NCBI GenBank assembly: GCA_947572385.1 | Contig: CANPBX010000002.1 | Coordinates: 40,535-104,534, forward strand | Direction: 5' to 3' | Origin: an uncultured Clostridia bacterium | GTDB taxonomy: Bacteria > Bacillota > Clostridia > Oscillospirales > Acutalibacteraceae | Length of the DNA: 64,000 nt | In this document: in pieces, positions 16,356 through 24,736 of the stretch | How positions within the stretch are numbered: the first letter of the stretch is position 1 | How the letters are laid out: each line of letters starts with the position of its first letter | Notes under the pieces: model-generated | Told to the model about the DNA's origin: nothing | The model's database searches: none | The model's input: only the letters and a program-made list of their open reading frames with translations | Program-made: the position numbers and the translations under genes

Positions 16356-17555
16356 TTACTCCGTATAAACCTTAGCCAGTCCGCCCTCGCTGGTCTCGCG
16401 GTACTTGCTGAACAGATCCCTCCCGGTCTCATACATGGTCCTGACTACCATGTCAAAGCTTATCTTCCTAGTATAAGTAAGAAAATTCGCCAGACTCAGG
16501 GCGTTTATGGCCCTCATCCCCGCCACAGCGTTGCGCTCGATACAGGGTATCTGAACGAGGCCCCCTATGGGGTCGCAGGTAAGCCCCAGATGGTGCTCCA
16601 TGGCTACCTCTGCCGCATACTCGATCTGATCCATATCCATATGGTATATCTCCGCCAGCCCCGCTGCCGCCATGGAGCAGGCGCTGCCAATCTCAGCCTG
16701 ACAGCCGCACTCCGCTCCGGAGATGGAGGCGTTGGTCTTTATCACGTTGCCTATAAGCCCGGCCACAGCCAGGCCCTTGAGCATGTCCCTGTCAGAGAAG
16801 CCCTGCTGCTCCTGCTTATAGAGCATAACGGCGGGCAGCACCCCGCAGGCCCCGCAGGTGGGGGCGGTGACTATAACGCCGCCCCCGGCGTTCTCCTCGC
16901 TGACGGCAAAGGCATAGGCGCAGACCTTGCGGTTCTCCCTGGTCTCCTTGCTCTCGTCCATATGGCGCTGGCGGTTAAGGTACATGGCCTTGCGCTGTAC
17001 CCCCAGCCCCCCGGAGAGCTCGCCGTCCCGGCGTATACCCCGGTAGACGGCCTCCTTCATTGCCTCCCAGACGTCCCCGAGATAATCCCATATCTCCGGG
17101 CCCTCGCACTGCTCCACATACTGCCAGAGGTAGATGTCCTTCTCCCGGCAGTAATTTTTTATGTCCGTGAATTTACTCAGGGGGTACACCTTGGGCGGGT
17201 CGGCATCGGGCCGGCCCTCGAGGGCTATCTTCCCCCCGCCCACGCTCATGACCCGCCAGAGCCCCAGGCGCTCGCCCCTCTGAAAAGCCTCAAGGGTCAT
17301 GGTGTTGGGGTGCGGAAGACCGGCGGTCTCCGTGTCGAAGATTATCTGGGACGGCAGGGGCTCCAAAGCCTCCTTCACCGCCACGTCCGTAAGATGTCCC
17401 CGGCCGGTTTTCGCCAGGGAACCGAACAGGGTCACTTGGAAGCTGTCCGCCCCGGGGTATGCCGCCCGAAAGCGCTGGGCGGCGAAGCTGGGCCCCATGG
17501 TGTGGGAGCTGGAGGGGCCCCGGCCTATCCTGTAGAGCTCTTTTAAAGATTCCAT
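16356..17555 (-). CDS. sdaA: L-serine ammonia-lyase, iron-sulfur-dependent, single-chain type
   Basis: 399 aa. Deaminates L-serine to pyruvate and ammonia with a [4Fe-4S] cluster. The beta-domain signature GRGPSSSHTMGPSFAA is at the N-terminus; the alpha domain has APTCGACGVLPAVM, SGAECGCQAEIGSACSMAA and CDPIGGLVQIPCIERN, supplying the cluster cysteines. Alpha and beta parts are fused, as in E. coli SdaA, rather than split as in Bacillus. It is last in a minus-strand operon with an aminotransferase, trpS and an unknown gene, with only 12 bases to the latter. Confidence 0.95.
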   Translation of the reverse strand: MESLKELYRIGRGPSSSHTMGPSFAAQRFRAAYPGADSFQVTLFGSLAKTGRGHLTDVAVKEALEPLPSQIIFDTETAGLPHPNTMTLEAFQRGERLGLWRVMSVGGGKIALEGRPDADPPKVYPLSKFTDIKNYCREKDIYLWQYVEQCEGPEIWDYLGDVWEAMKEAVYRGIRRDGELSGGLGVQRKAMYLNRQRHMDESKETRENRKVCAYAFAVSEENAGGGVIVTAPTCGACGVLPAVMLYKQEQQGFSDRDMLKGLAVAGLIGNVIKTNASISGAECGCQAEIGSACSMAAAGLAEIYHMDMDQIEYAAEVAMEHHLGLTCDPIGGLVQIPCIERNAVAGMRAINALSLANFLTYTRKISFDMVVRTMYETGRDLFSKYRETSEGGLAKVYTE

Positions 17556-17567
17556 ACGGTCCTCTCC

Positions 17568-18329
17568 TTAATTTACCAAGGTGTATTCTTTGAACCGGCG
17601 GGAGAACTCCCCGTCGGCAAGATCGGCGAAGGCTTCCGGCTGAGAGCCGGGGGAACCCAGCCCCGCCGCTTTCCAGTCCGCGGCCCATATGAGATATGGC
17701 TCCAAAGGGAGTCTGTCCCGGACCTTCATATGGCAGCCGTCCCGGAGCAGCAGGCCGTCCCGGGCCATGAGGGCCGCGTCAAAATAGAGCCTTGCCCCGG
17801 CGAGATAGTCTATATGAGGGTCCGTGCAAAGGTGCCCCTTCTGCTTTGAGCTGACAATAAGCTCGCCGGTAACTCCGCCGCCGAACATAATATAGTCTCT
17901 GAAATCCTCCGGGTCCCCCAGGGCCGCCCCTATGGGCTCCTGTTCCCGGAGGGCTCCCCGGGCTTTAAGGGTGTTCCAGCTCAGAAGCTCTCCCTCCTTG
18001 CGGATAGAGTCCCAGCTTTCTGTAGTCGTGCTGTGCACAAGCACCCGGGGCTCCTTGGCACGAAGGTATGGGTCGTTATAGCTATGCGTGGGTTCACCGT
18101 TGCTGAACCCGGTATAATGTTCCAGCATATCCTCCCTGTCACGCCGGTCCAGGGCCAGTTCAAAGGGGATACCCATAGCTTCATGGAAGCTGAGAAAATC
18201 CCCCGCCGCCATGCGCCAGTCCGGGTGGCCGGGACGGCTCAGGCGTATGGAGTATACGCCGTCCCCCTGGTCCCCGCATATTAGCTGGAACCCGGGCTCT
18301 TCTGTTAGCTCCAGCCTGCGCCCGGGCAT
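17568..18329 (-). CDS. Conserved hypothetical protein with ADP-ribosyltransferase/Tpt1-like features
   Basis: 253 aa, no signal or membrane segment. I do not recognise a named gene. Around residues 96-113 it reads VLVHSTTTESWDSIRKEG, close to the His-x-Thr...Ile...Gly pattern that begins the NAD-binding core of Tpt1/KptA RNA 2'-phosphotransferases and related ADP-ribosyltransferases. Later segments (ARLYFDAALMARDG and LPLEPYLIWA) resemble the F-x-S...NG...VP-x-x-YL end of Tpt1. It starts one base after the trpS stop, so it is co-transcribed with trpS. An enzymatic role is a hypothesis; the resemblance is by eye. Confidence 0.7.
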   Translation of the reverse strand: MPGRRLELTEEPGFQLICGDQGDGVYSIRLSRPGHPDWRMAAGDFLSFHEAMGIPFELALDRRDREDMLEHYTGFSNGEPTHSYNDPYLRAKEPRVLVHSTTTESWDSIRKEGELLSWNTLKARGALREQEPIGAALGDPEDFRDYIMFGGGVTGELIVSSKQKGHLCTDPHIDYLAGARLYFDAALMARDGLLLRDGCHMKVRDRLPLEPYLIWAADWKAAGLGSPGSQPEAFADLADGEFSRRFKEYTLVN

Positions 18330-18330
18330 A

Positions 18331-19332
18331 TCAGCTCACCAGCCCCACCTTGCGCATGACCTTACTGAGGGTCCGCTGGGCAATGGCCGCGGCCCTTGGG
18401 GCCTGCTCCCGATAGGTCTTCTCCAAAAATTCCTTGTCGGCGAGGAGCTCGTGATAGCGCTCCTGTATCGGACGGAGCTCAGAGATGACGGCCTCCGCCA
18501 CGGCGGGCTTGAAGTCGCCGTAGCCCTTGCCCTCGAACTCCCGCTCTATCTCCTCCATGGTCTTGCCCGTGACGGCGGCGTAGATGTTCATAAGGTTGTT
18601 GACCCCCTCCTTGCCCTCGGCAAAGCGCACTTCAGAGCCGCTGTCGGTCTTGGCCCGCTTGAACTTGCGCAGGATGGTGTCCGGGTCGTCCAGTACGGAG
18701 ATGTTGCCGTTCTGATTCTCGTCGGACTTTGACATCTTGCTCAAGGGGTTCTGCAGGGACATGACCCTGGCCCCATGCTTTGGTATCAGGGGCTCGGGCA
18801 CGGTGAAGGTGTCGCCATATATTCCGTTGAAGCGCTCGGCGATATCCCTTGCTATCTCCACGTGCTGCTTCTGGTCGGCCCCCACCGGGACGAAATCCGC
18901 CTGATACAGCAGTATATCTGCCGCCATCAGGCAGGGGTAGGTGAAGAGCCCGGCATTGATATTGTCGGCGTGCTTGGCGGACTTATCCTTGAACTGGGTC
19001 ATCCTGGAGAGCTCCCCGAACTGGGTGTAGCAGTTTAAAAGCCATGCGAGCTGGCTGTGCTGGGGCACCTGGCTCTGGATGAAAAAGACGGTCTTCTCCG
19101 TGTCCAGGCCCATGGCTAACAGCCAGGCGTATGCCTCCTTGGTATATTTCCTAAGCTCTGCGGGCACCTGGCGCACAGTGAGGGCGTGCAGGTCCGCAAG
19201 GGCATATACGCACTGGTAGCCCTCGTCCTGAAGCTTGATGTGGTTTCTAAGGGCCCCAAGATAGTTGCCCAGGGTAAAGGTGCCCGTGCACTGGTACATA
19301 CTTAATATACGCTTTTTCTCTTGATTTTCCAT
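18331..19332 (-). CDS. trpS: Tryptophan--tRNA ligase
   Basis: 333 aa, the standard bacterial TrpRS length. Class I motifs: TGTFTLGNYLGALRNH (HIGH region, with Thr in place of the first His as in Bacillus TrpRS, and Cys-Thr-Gly where Pro-Ser/Thr-Gly is usual) and LSKMSKSDENQNG (KMSKS). DLHALT, PCLMAADILLYQAD and VPVGADQKQHVE are family blocks. ATG 19332 has GGGAGA 8 bases upstream; an in-frame TTG at 19347 overlaps this site and is less likely. It follows the aminotransferase by 35 bases; no T-box leader fits in that gap. Confidence 0.96.
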   Translation of the reverse strand: MENQEKKRILSMYQCTGTFTLGNYLGALRNHIKLQDEGYQCVYALADLHALTVRQVPAELRKYTKEAYAWLLAMGLDTEKTVFFIQSQVPQHSQLAWLLNCYTQFGELSRMTQFKDKSAKHADNINAGLFTYPCLMAADILLYQADFVPVGADQKQHVEIARDIAERFNGIYGDTFTVPEPLIPKHGARVMSLQNPLSKMSKSDENQNGNISVLDDPDTILRKFKRAKTDSGSEVRFAEGKEGVNNLMNIYAAVTGKTMEEIEREFEGKGYGDFKPAVAEAVISELRPIQERYHELLADKEFLEKTYREQAPRAAAIAQRTLSKVMRKVGLVS

Positions 19333-19367
19333 TGATATGTCTCCCAACTCAATAAATTTTCTGTGCT

Positions 19368-20558
19368 TTACCTTGCCATTTCCCGGGCGGTTTCTCCCAA
19401 TATCTTTACTCCTTCGCTCAGCTGCTCATCCGTGGGGGTGGAGAAGTTGATGCGGAAGCTCCGGCAGCTCTCGCTCTCGTCGGTAAGAAAAGCCGTGCCC
19501 GGCACAACGCAGACCTTGCGCTCTGTTCCGCGCCTTACAAAGTCCAGCATATCTATATTTTCCGGCAGTGTGCACCAGGCGAACAGGCCACCCTCGAAGG
19601 GGCTCCAGGTGATAAGCGGGGCAAAGTGCTCCTCCATGGCCTTTATAAGCACCGAGGACTTGCGGCGGTATATACCCCGCAGGCGGTCAAGGTGGGCCTC
19701 ATAGTCCGTTTCCGTCATAAAGCGGTGGCAGACTATCTGTGCCCATATATTGGAATGGACGTCCTCGCCCTGCTTGCAGACCACCATCTTCTGTATCACG
19801 GGCTTCGGGCCTATGGCGTAGCCCACGCGCATACCCGGGGAGACCACCTTTGAGAAGGAGCCTGCGTACATGACTATTCCCGCCTCGTCCAGGGATTTGA
19901 TGCTGGGGATGTTTTCACCCTCAAAGCACAGGTCGCCGTAGGGGTTGTCCTCTAAGATAAGCACATTATGGTCACGGCAGAGCTCGTAGACTCTTTTGCG
20001 CTTTTCATAGCTCATGGTGATACCCGATGGATTCTGGAAGTTTGGTATAGTATATAGGTACTTGATATTCTTTTCCGTATCAAGCGCTTTCTCAAGCCCC
20101 TCAATACTAATGCCGTCAGGCTCCATGGGTATGCCGCAGAGCCTTGCACGGTATGAGCGGAATGTGTTCAGGGAGCCGATGAAGCTGGGGGCCTCGCAGA
20201 GGACGGTGTCGCCCTCGTTTAAAAGGGTCTTGGTGAGCAGGTCCATCACCTGCTGTGCGCCGCTGGTTATGAGTATATCGTCGTCGCCGGAGCCGACATT
20301 GTGCTTCTTGCCCATATACATCATAAGGTGCTGGCGAAGGGGGGTATAGCCCTCGGTGACGCTGTACTGCAGGGCCTCAATGGGAGCGTCCTCCAGGAGA
20401 GCCCCGGATATCTTTCTGATGTCCTCATAGGGGAACGCGTCCGGGGCGGGGTTGCCCGCTGAGAGAGGGATCATGCCCGGGGCCGAGGAGTTTTTTAGTA
20501 TCTCCCTTATGGCCGATGGCTTTAACGACTTCACTCGGTCGGAGAATTGATATTCCAT
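19368..20558 (-). CDS. PLP-dependent aminotransferase, class I/II (2-aminoadipate/LysN-type)
   Basis: 396 aa. Fold-type I features: LSAGNPAPDAFP at the N-terminus, YSVTEGYTPLRQHL, ITSGAQQVMDLL, NFQNPSGITMS, LEDNPYGDL and the PLP-lysine region YAGSFSKVVSPGMRVGY. This arrangement is that of the MocR-related aminotransferases (2-aminoadipate, aromatic or branched-chain amino acids) without a GntR DNA-binding domain. Substrate cannot be told from sequence. It is the first gene of a minus-strand operon leading into trpS. Confidence 0.92.
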   Translation of the reverse strand: MEYQFSDRVKSLKPSAIREILKNSSAPGMIPLSAGNPAPDAFPYEDIRKISGALLEDAPIEALQYSVTEGYTPLRQHLMMYMGKKHNVGSGDDDILITSGAQQVMDLLTKTLLNEGDTVLCEAPSFIGSLNTFRSYRARLCGIPMEPDGISIEGLEKALDTEKNIKYLYTIPNFQNPSGITMSYEKRKRVYELCRDHNVLILEDNPYGDLCFEGENIPSIKSLDEAGIVMYAGSFSKVVSPGMRVGYAIGPKPVIQKMVVCKQGEDVHSNIWAQIVCHRFMTETDYEAHLDRLRGIYRRKSSVLIKAMEEHFAPLITWSPFEGGLFAWCTLPENIDMLDFVRRGTERKVCVVPGTAFLTDESESCRSFRINFSTPTDEQLSEGVKILGETAREMAR

Positions 20559-20598
20559 GGCTTTTGACCTCGCTTTTCTCTTGTAAAGTTTTTTCTTA

Positions 20599-20627
20599 AT
20601 TATATTCTAATATATATGAAAAGTCAA
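20599..20627 (-). promoter_or_regulatory. Sigma-A promoter of the aminotransferase-trpS operon
   Basis: On the minus strand TTGACT (20627-20622), 17 bp, TATAAT (20604-20599), 41 bases before the aminotransferase ATG at 20558. Confidence 0.85.
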
Positions 20628-20753
20628 CGGTGAGGGACAGGGAGAAACTGTGCTTGACATAATACTTGATAAAATACCAGAAACCCCTGTTGTGGTTGCG
20701 ACAGATATTTTCCTTTAAATGCGCTATTATATTTGCACGGCCCATATGAAAGG

Positions 20754-20777
20754 GTCGACATAATCACTATACATAAT
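20754..20777 (+). promoter_or_regulatory. Candidate Spo0A box and -10 element upstream of spoIIE
   Basis: GTCGACA (20754-20760) matches the 0A box TTCGACA/TGTCGAA at 6 of 7 positions on either strand. It sits 11 bases before a CATAAT -10-like hexamer (20772-20777), where no good -35 exists. Activation by phosphorylated Spo0A, known for spoIIE in Bacillus, is inferred. A single short site is weak evidence. Confidence 0.4.
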
Positions 20778-20808
20778 ATATGTATGTAAAAGTCGGATGA
20801 GGTGTAAA

Positions 20809-23160
20809 ATGATGGAACGTGTAAAGGTAAGAGCATGGATCGAGACAATAGGGGAGCAGCTGCATACGGAGCATATGAGAAAGGCCCTTACTGCTGCGGG
20901 GAGCTTTCTTCTGGGGTTGATATGCTCAAGGGGGCTCATGTTCGGCAAGTACGCCCCGTTCGGCATAGCGGCAGTGGCGGCGGCACCCAGAGAAGGGCTC
21001 TGGGCCGGGGCCATGGGGGCGTTTCTTGGGTATCTGCTGCCCTCGCCGGTGTATGTGCCTGCAAGATACGCAGCGGCTTTAGTGGCAGTTACAGCCATAC
21101 GCTGGGCGCTCTCTGAGCTGAAGACAGTGAACTCCCACCAGCTGTTTGCACCGGCTGCGGCATTCCTGCCCCTGCTGCTCACAGGTATGACCATGGTGTT
21201 TTTAAACGGCTCAGTGAGCTATACGGCGGCGCTGTATGTTGCGGAGTCATTTCTGGGGGCGGGGAGCTCGTTCTTCCTGAAAAGGACGGCAAACATCATA
21301 ATGGGGCTGGCCGGTGAGCCCCGGGAGGGGCCCAGGAGCAGGGCAGTGTTTGACACCGGGGACATAGCGGCGGTGTCGGTGAGCATGGGAATCATACTGC
21401 TGGCCTTTTCGGATGTGAGCATCATGGGCGTGTCCGTCGGGAGGATACTGCTGGTGCTTTTGGTGCTATGCTGCGCCCGGGCGGGGGGCATAGCGGGGGG
21501 CGCTGTGGCGGGAGTGGCTGCCGGGGCAATACAGGGCCTGGCTACGGCAGGGCTCTCCTACCTCTCCGGGGCCTATGGGCTCGGAGGGCTGATGGCGGGG
21601 GTGTTTGCGCCTATGGGCGCCGTGGCTGCCGCTGCGGCGTTTATAATCTCCCATGGCGTGGCCTCGCTGCAGGTGGGGGCCGGAGGCACACAGATCTTTA
21701 CAGGTTCAATAGAGGTGGCGGTAGCTACGGTCGCTTATATGCTCATCCCCAGGAGCAGACGGCTGGGGGAACTGTTCGGGGTGAGGCCGGACACCCTCTC
21801 GGGCGGGGCGCTCAGGGGCAATATAGTCATGCGGCTGAGATACGCGGCCCAGGCTCTTTTGAGCGTGTCTGACTCTGTGGACGAGATATCAAAGAAGCTC
21901 AGCGTGGTGTGCGCGCCCAATTTACAGGGAGTCTACAATAAGTCCACTGAGACGATATGCGCTGGGTGCGGCATGAGCGGGGTGTGCTGGAGAAAGTATA
22001 AGGATGAGACCCTGGACAACTTCGCCCAGCTCTACAGGCCGCTGAAGGAAAAGGAGCGTCTTGAGACCAGCGATTTTACAAAGGAATTCTCCGGGCGCTG
22101 CTGCCGGGTAGGGGAGATGCGGGACGAGGTGAACAAAAACTACGCCCGCTATCTTATGAAGGAGGCGGCGGAGCTGAGGGCCGCCCAGGTTCGGGAGGTG
22201 GTTGAGGGGCATTTCCATACCACTGCCGGGATCCTGGAGGAGATGGCCGGGGAGTTCTCCATGTACCAGCGCTTCGACGATGAAGCGGCGGGAAGGGTCG
22301 CCGCTATCCTTAGGGAGAGCGGGGTAACGCCTTTGGAGGTCTGCTGCCGGGTGGACAGGTTTGGACGCATGACAGTTGAAGCGGAGATAAGCAGGGAGCG
22401 GCAGAAGCGGCTGAACAGGGCTGCGTTCACAAGGGAGGTCTCTGAGGCCTGCGGCAGGGTGTTCGCGCCGCCATGCGTCAGCAGCGCAGAGGACAGGTGC
22501 AGGATACAGATGTGCCAGCGGCCCCAGCTCCAGATAGGCCGGGGATTCTCTCAATACTGCGCCGGGGGCGGGGCCTTCTGCGGGGACAGCACCAATGTGT
22601 TCTATGACGGCTGCGGAAGGCTGATAGCCGTGCTCAGCGACGGCATGGGCACAGGTGGGCGTGCAGCCGTTGACGGGGCCATGACCTCGGCTATGGCGGA
22701 GAGCCTGTTAAAGGCGGGAATAGGCTTTGACAGTATGCTTGAGACGGTGAATTCCGCGCTGATCGCAAAATCCGGGGACGAGTCCCTGGCTACTATGGAC
22801 GTGGCCTGCATTGATCTGTTTTCGGGAAAAGCCGAGTTTTTTAAGGCCGGGGCGGCCTGCACCGTGCTGAGAAGGGGCAGGCATAGTGAGCTCATAGAGG
22901 CCTCGAGCGTTCCGGTGGGGATCATGCCGGGGGTAGAGTTTGCCGAAGCCGAGAGAGAGGTGGACGTGGGGGATATAGTCGTGATGGTCTCCGACGGTGT
23001 TGTAGCCGCCGGAAGCGAGTGGCTGATTGACCTTGTAATGGCCTGGGACGAGGAGGAAAACCCGAATCTTTTGGCCCAGAGGATAACCGACGAGGCCCGC
23101 AGGCGCAGGAGCGACGGGCATGAGGACGATGTGACGGCGCTGGTGCTGGTGGTGCAGTAG
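20809..23160 (+). CDS. spoIIE: Stage II sporulation protein E (SpoIIE, PP2C-type phosphatase)
   Basis: About 783 aa. The N-terminal ~330 residues hold roughly ten membrane helices (for example IIMGLAGEPRE, ISMGIILLAF, LLVLLVLCCA). A central cytoplasmic region has Cys-rich ETICAGCGMSGVCWRKY. The C-terminal PP2C phosphatase domain has VLSDGMGTGGRAAVDG, ATMDVACIDLFSG and VMVSDGVVAAG with metal-ligand aspartates. SpoIIE dephosphorylates SpoIIAA to release sigma-F in the forespore and acts at polar septation. GAGGTG precedes ATG 20809; ATG 20812 is equally possible and ATG 20797 lies before the ribosome site. It shows the organism forms, or descends from, endospore formers. Confidence 0.96.
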   Translation: MMERVKVRAWIETIGEQLHTEHMRKALTAAGSFLLGLICSRGLMFGKYAPFGIAAVAAAPREGLWAGAMGAFLGYLLPSPVYVPARYAAALVAVTAIRWALSELKTVNSHQLFAPAAAFLPLLLTGMTMVFLNGSVSYTAALYVAESFLGAGSSFFLKRTANIIMGLAGEPREGPRSRAVFDTGDIAAVSVSMGIILLAFSDVSIMGVSVGRILLVLLVLCCARAGGIAGGAVAGVAAGAIQGLATAGLSYLSGAYGLGGLMAGVFAPMGAVAAAAAFIISHGVASLQVGAGGTQIFTGSIEVAVATVAYMLIPRSRRLGELFGVRPDTLSGGALRGNIVMRLRYAAQALLSVSDSVDEISKKLSVVCAPNLQGVYNKSTETICAGCGMSGVCWRKYKDETLDNFAQLYRPLKEKERLETSDFTKEFSGRCCRVGEMRDEVNKNYARYLMKEAAELRAAQVREVVEGHFHTTAGILEEMAGEFSMYQRFDDEAAGRVAAILRESGVTPLEVCCRVDRFGRMTVEAEISRERQKRLNRAAFTREVSEACGRVFAPPCVSSAEDRCRIQMCQRPQLQIGRGFSQYCAGGGAFCGDSTNVFYDGCGRLIAVLSDGMGTGGRAAVDGAMTSAMAESLLKAGIGFDSMLETVNSALIAKSGDESLATMDVACIDLFSGKAEFFKAGAACTVLRRGRHSELIEASSVPVGIMPGVEFAEAEREVDVGDIVVMVSDGVVAAGSEWLIDLVMAWDEEENPNLLAQRITDEARRRRSDGHEDDVTALVLVVQ

Positions 23161-23240
23161 GGCGTCATACAGCCTCCGGGGGACCGGGGGCTTCCCCTTT
23201 AGGGGATACTGGGCCCCCTTCAGGGAGTGCCGGCAGGAAA
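23160..23240 (+). terminator. Possible terminator structure after spoIIE
   Basis: A G/C-run hairpin (TCCCC-TTTA-GGGGA inside GGGGG...CCCCC, about 23179-23218) follows spoIIE. There is no immediate U-tract, so termination is uncertain. Confidence 0.35.
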
Positions 23241-23266
23241 TTTGTAAAATTTTTTTGAAAAAACAC

Positions 23267-23295
23267 TTGCAAAATACAAGGTCTTGTGGTAAGAT
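23267..23295 (+). promoter_or_regulatory. Promoter of the S10 ribosomal operon
   Basis: TTGCAA (23267-23272), 17 bp, TAAGAT (23290-23295). It gives a leader of about 360 nt before rpsJ. Confidence 0.7.
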
Positions 23296-23301
23296 AAGCG
23301 A

Positions 23302-23661
23302 GTACGATTGCCAAATGGGTATTTAATGCCCTGATATGCGTTGAAGCGGGAGGTTGCGGCTATGGGTCCAGGACATGGACTTGAGTTTGCGTTGCAGACT
23401 CGGCCGGTCATTTCCGTGGAGTATGTCCGATTTTAAACCGGGCGAAGGAATCTGATGGGTGCGGGAACCGCCGGGCGACCCCCGGCAGGCCGTGTGTGCG
23501 CCCCTTGGAGGAAACTGTGAGTTTCGGCTCTGTCCCCGGGGTCTGCCGCGCTTTTAGCGCTGGTGCGGACTGCCGGTTTTTCTATGCCGGATGGTGAAAC
23601 ACCCGGGACAGTGTTGGAAAAAGCAAGACGCCCAAGAACGATTTAGGAGGCGGTTATAGAA
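23302..23661 (+). promoter_or_regulatory. S10 operon leader with predicted transcription attenuator
   Basis: No gene is seen in this ~360-nt stretch. At 23536-23576 a long imperfect hairpin (CCGG, GTC-TGC, CC, GCGCT, loop TTT, AGCGC, GG, GCGGAC, CCGG) runs directly into TTTTT (23577-23581), an intrinsic-terminator shape. Upstream CCGGCAG (23482-23488) is fully complementary to CTGCCGG (23570-23576), the terminator's 3' arm, and could form a competing antiterminator. Downstream is a GGTG-AAA-CACC hairpin at about 23594. In other bacteria S10 leaders mediate autoregulation by L4; that this one does is inference. Confidence 0.65.
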
Positions 23662-23973
23662 ATGGCAGTCAAGGAAAAAATCAGGATCAGAATCAAGGGG
23701 TACGACCACCAGCTGGTGGACCAGTCTGCAGAGAAGATAGTCGCTACCGCGAAGCGCACGGGCGCCAGGGTCTCCGGACCGGTGCCGCTGCCCACGGAGA
23801 AGCAGATTGTCACCATCCTCAGGGCCGTCCACAAGTACAAGGACAGTCGCGAGCAATTTGAAATGCGTACCCATAAGAGACTGGTCGACATTCTCCGGCC
23901 CAGCAACAAGACTGTTGAGGCAATGATGGGCCTGGAGCTCCCCGCCGGCGTCGAGATTGAGATAAAGCTGTAA
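23662..23973 (+). CDS. rpsJ: 30S ribosomal protein S10
   Basis: 103 aa, full length. [20 protein letters not shown] and [20 protein letters not shown] are typical. S10 helps build the 30S head and, as NusE, works in antitermination with NusB. First gene of the superoperon; GGAGG lies upstream of the ATG. As in the other ribosomal genes here, Arg is mostly CGC and Ile often ATC, unlike neighbouring genes. Confidence 0.99.
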   Translation: MAVKEKIRIRIKGYDHQLVDQSAEKIVATAKRTGARVSGPVPLPTEKQIVTILRAVHKYKDSREQFEMRTHKRLVDILRPSNKTVEAMMGLELPAGVEIEIKL

Positions 23974-24010
23974 AAAGCTCAGTCCTGACCTACCGAGACG
24001 GAGGGTCATG

Positions 24011-24064
24011 TCGATAGGCGTTCCCGCTTATCGACCAATAACCTAAGGGGATAGGAATTATCCC
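24011..24064 (+). other. Two hairpins in the rpsJ-rplC gap
   Basis: TCGATA-G-GC...GC-T-TATCGA (24011-24034) and GGGATA-GGAAT-TATCCC (24048-24064) fill most of the 113-nt space between rpsJ and rplC. Neither has a U-tract, so they are more likely translational-control or processing structures than terminators. Confidence 0.5.
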
Positions 24065-24086
24065 AGGAGTAGAAAGGAAGCAGAAC

Positions 24087-24719
24087 ATGAAAAAAGGGAT
24101 CATCGGAAAGAAGATTGGCATGACGCAAATCTTCGACGACAAGGGCAAGGTCATCCCGGTAACCGTTGTGGAGGCCGGCCCCTGTGTTGTGACCCAGAAG
24201 AAGACAGTGGAGACCGACGGCTACGACGCGGTGCAGCTGGGCTTCGGCGACCAGAAGCCCCAGCGGGTGAACAAGCCCCTTTCGGGCCACTTCAAGAAGG
24301 GCGACGTCGCCCCCAAGAAGACCCTGAAGGAGCTGAGGCTTGAGGACATCAGCGCGCTGAACGTGGGCGACCTTATCAAGGCCGACACCTTCGAGGCCGG
24401 CGAGCGGGTGGATGTCACTGGCACCAGCAAGGGCAAGGGCTACGCGGGCGTCATCAAGCGCTGGAACTTCCACCGCCTGAAGGAGAGCCACGGCTCCGGC
24501 CCCGTCGCACGTCACGGCGGCTCCAACGGCGCGTGCTCCAGCCCCTCCAGAGTCTGGAAGGGCCTGAAGATGGCGGGCCACCTGGGCGCTGAGACCGTCA
24601 CGGTGCAGAACCTGACTGTTGCAAAGGTGGACGCGGAGAACAATCTCATAGCCATCAAGGGCGCCATACCCGGCCCCAACGGCGGCGTAGTCATCGTGCG
24701 CGACAGCGTGAAAGCGTAA
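24087..24719 (+). CDS. rplC: 50S ribosomal protein L3
   Basis: 210 aa. Starts [20 protein letters not shown]; the central loop reaching the peptidyl-transferase region includes [21 protein letters not shown]3 is one of the two assembly-initiator proteins of the 50S subunit. A good AAAGGAAG site precedes ATG 24087. The extra gap before it, with two hairpins, is larger than most in this operon. Confidence 0.98.
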   Translation: MKKGIIGKKIGMTQIFDDKGKVIPVTVVEAGPCVVTQKKTVETDGYDAVQLGFGDQKPQRVNKPLSGHFKKGDVAPKKTLKELRLEDISALNVGDLIKADTFEAGERVDVTGTSKGKGYAGVIKRWNFHRLKESHGSGPVARHGGSNGACSSPSRVWKGLKMAGHLGAETVTVQNLTVAKVDAENNLIAIKGAIPGPNGGVVIVRDSVKA

Positions 24720-24736
24720 GGGGAGGAGGAAGAAGA

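Noticed and set aside
16260-17546. 428-codon plus-strand open frame opposite L-serine dehydratase
   Set aside because: Mirror of a G+C-rich gene; composition and lack of motifs show it is not coding.
19333-19367. T-box leader for trpS
   Set aside because: The gap is only 35 nt and no specifier or T-box sequence is visible; trpS is read from the upstream gene.
20654-20680. Second promoter (TTGACA with TAAAAT) in the spoIIE upstream region
   Set aside because: The spacing between hexamers is only 10 bp, too short for sigma-A.
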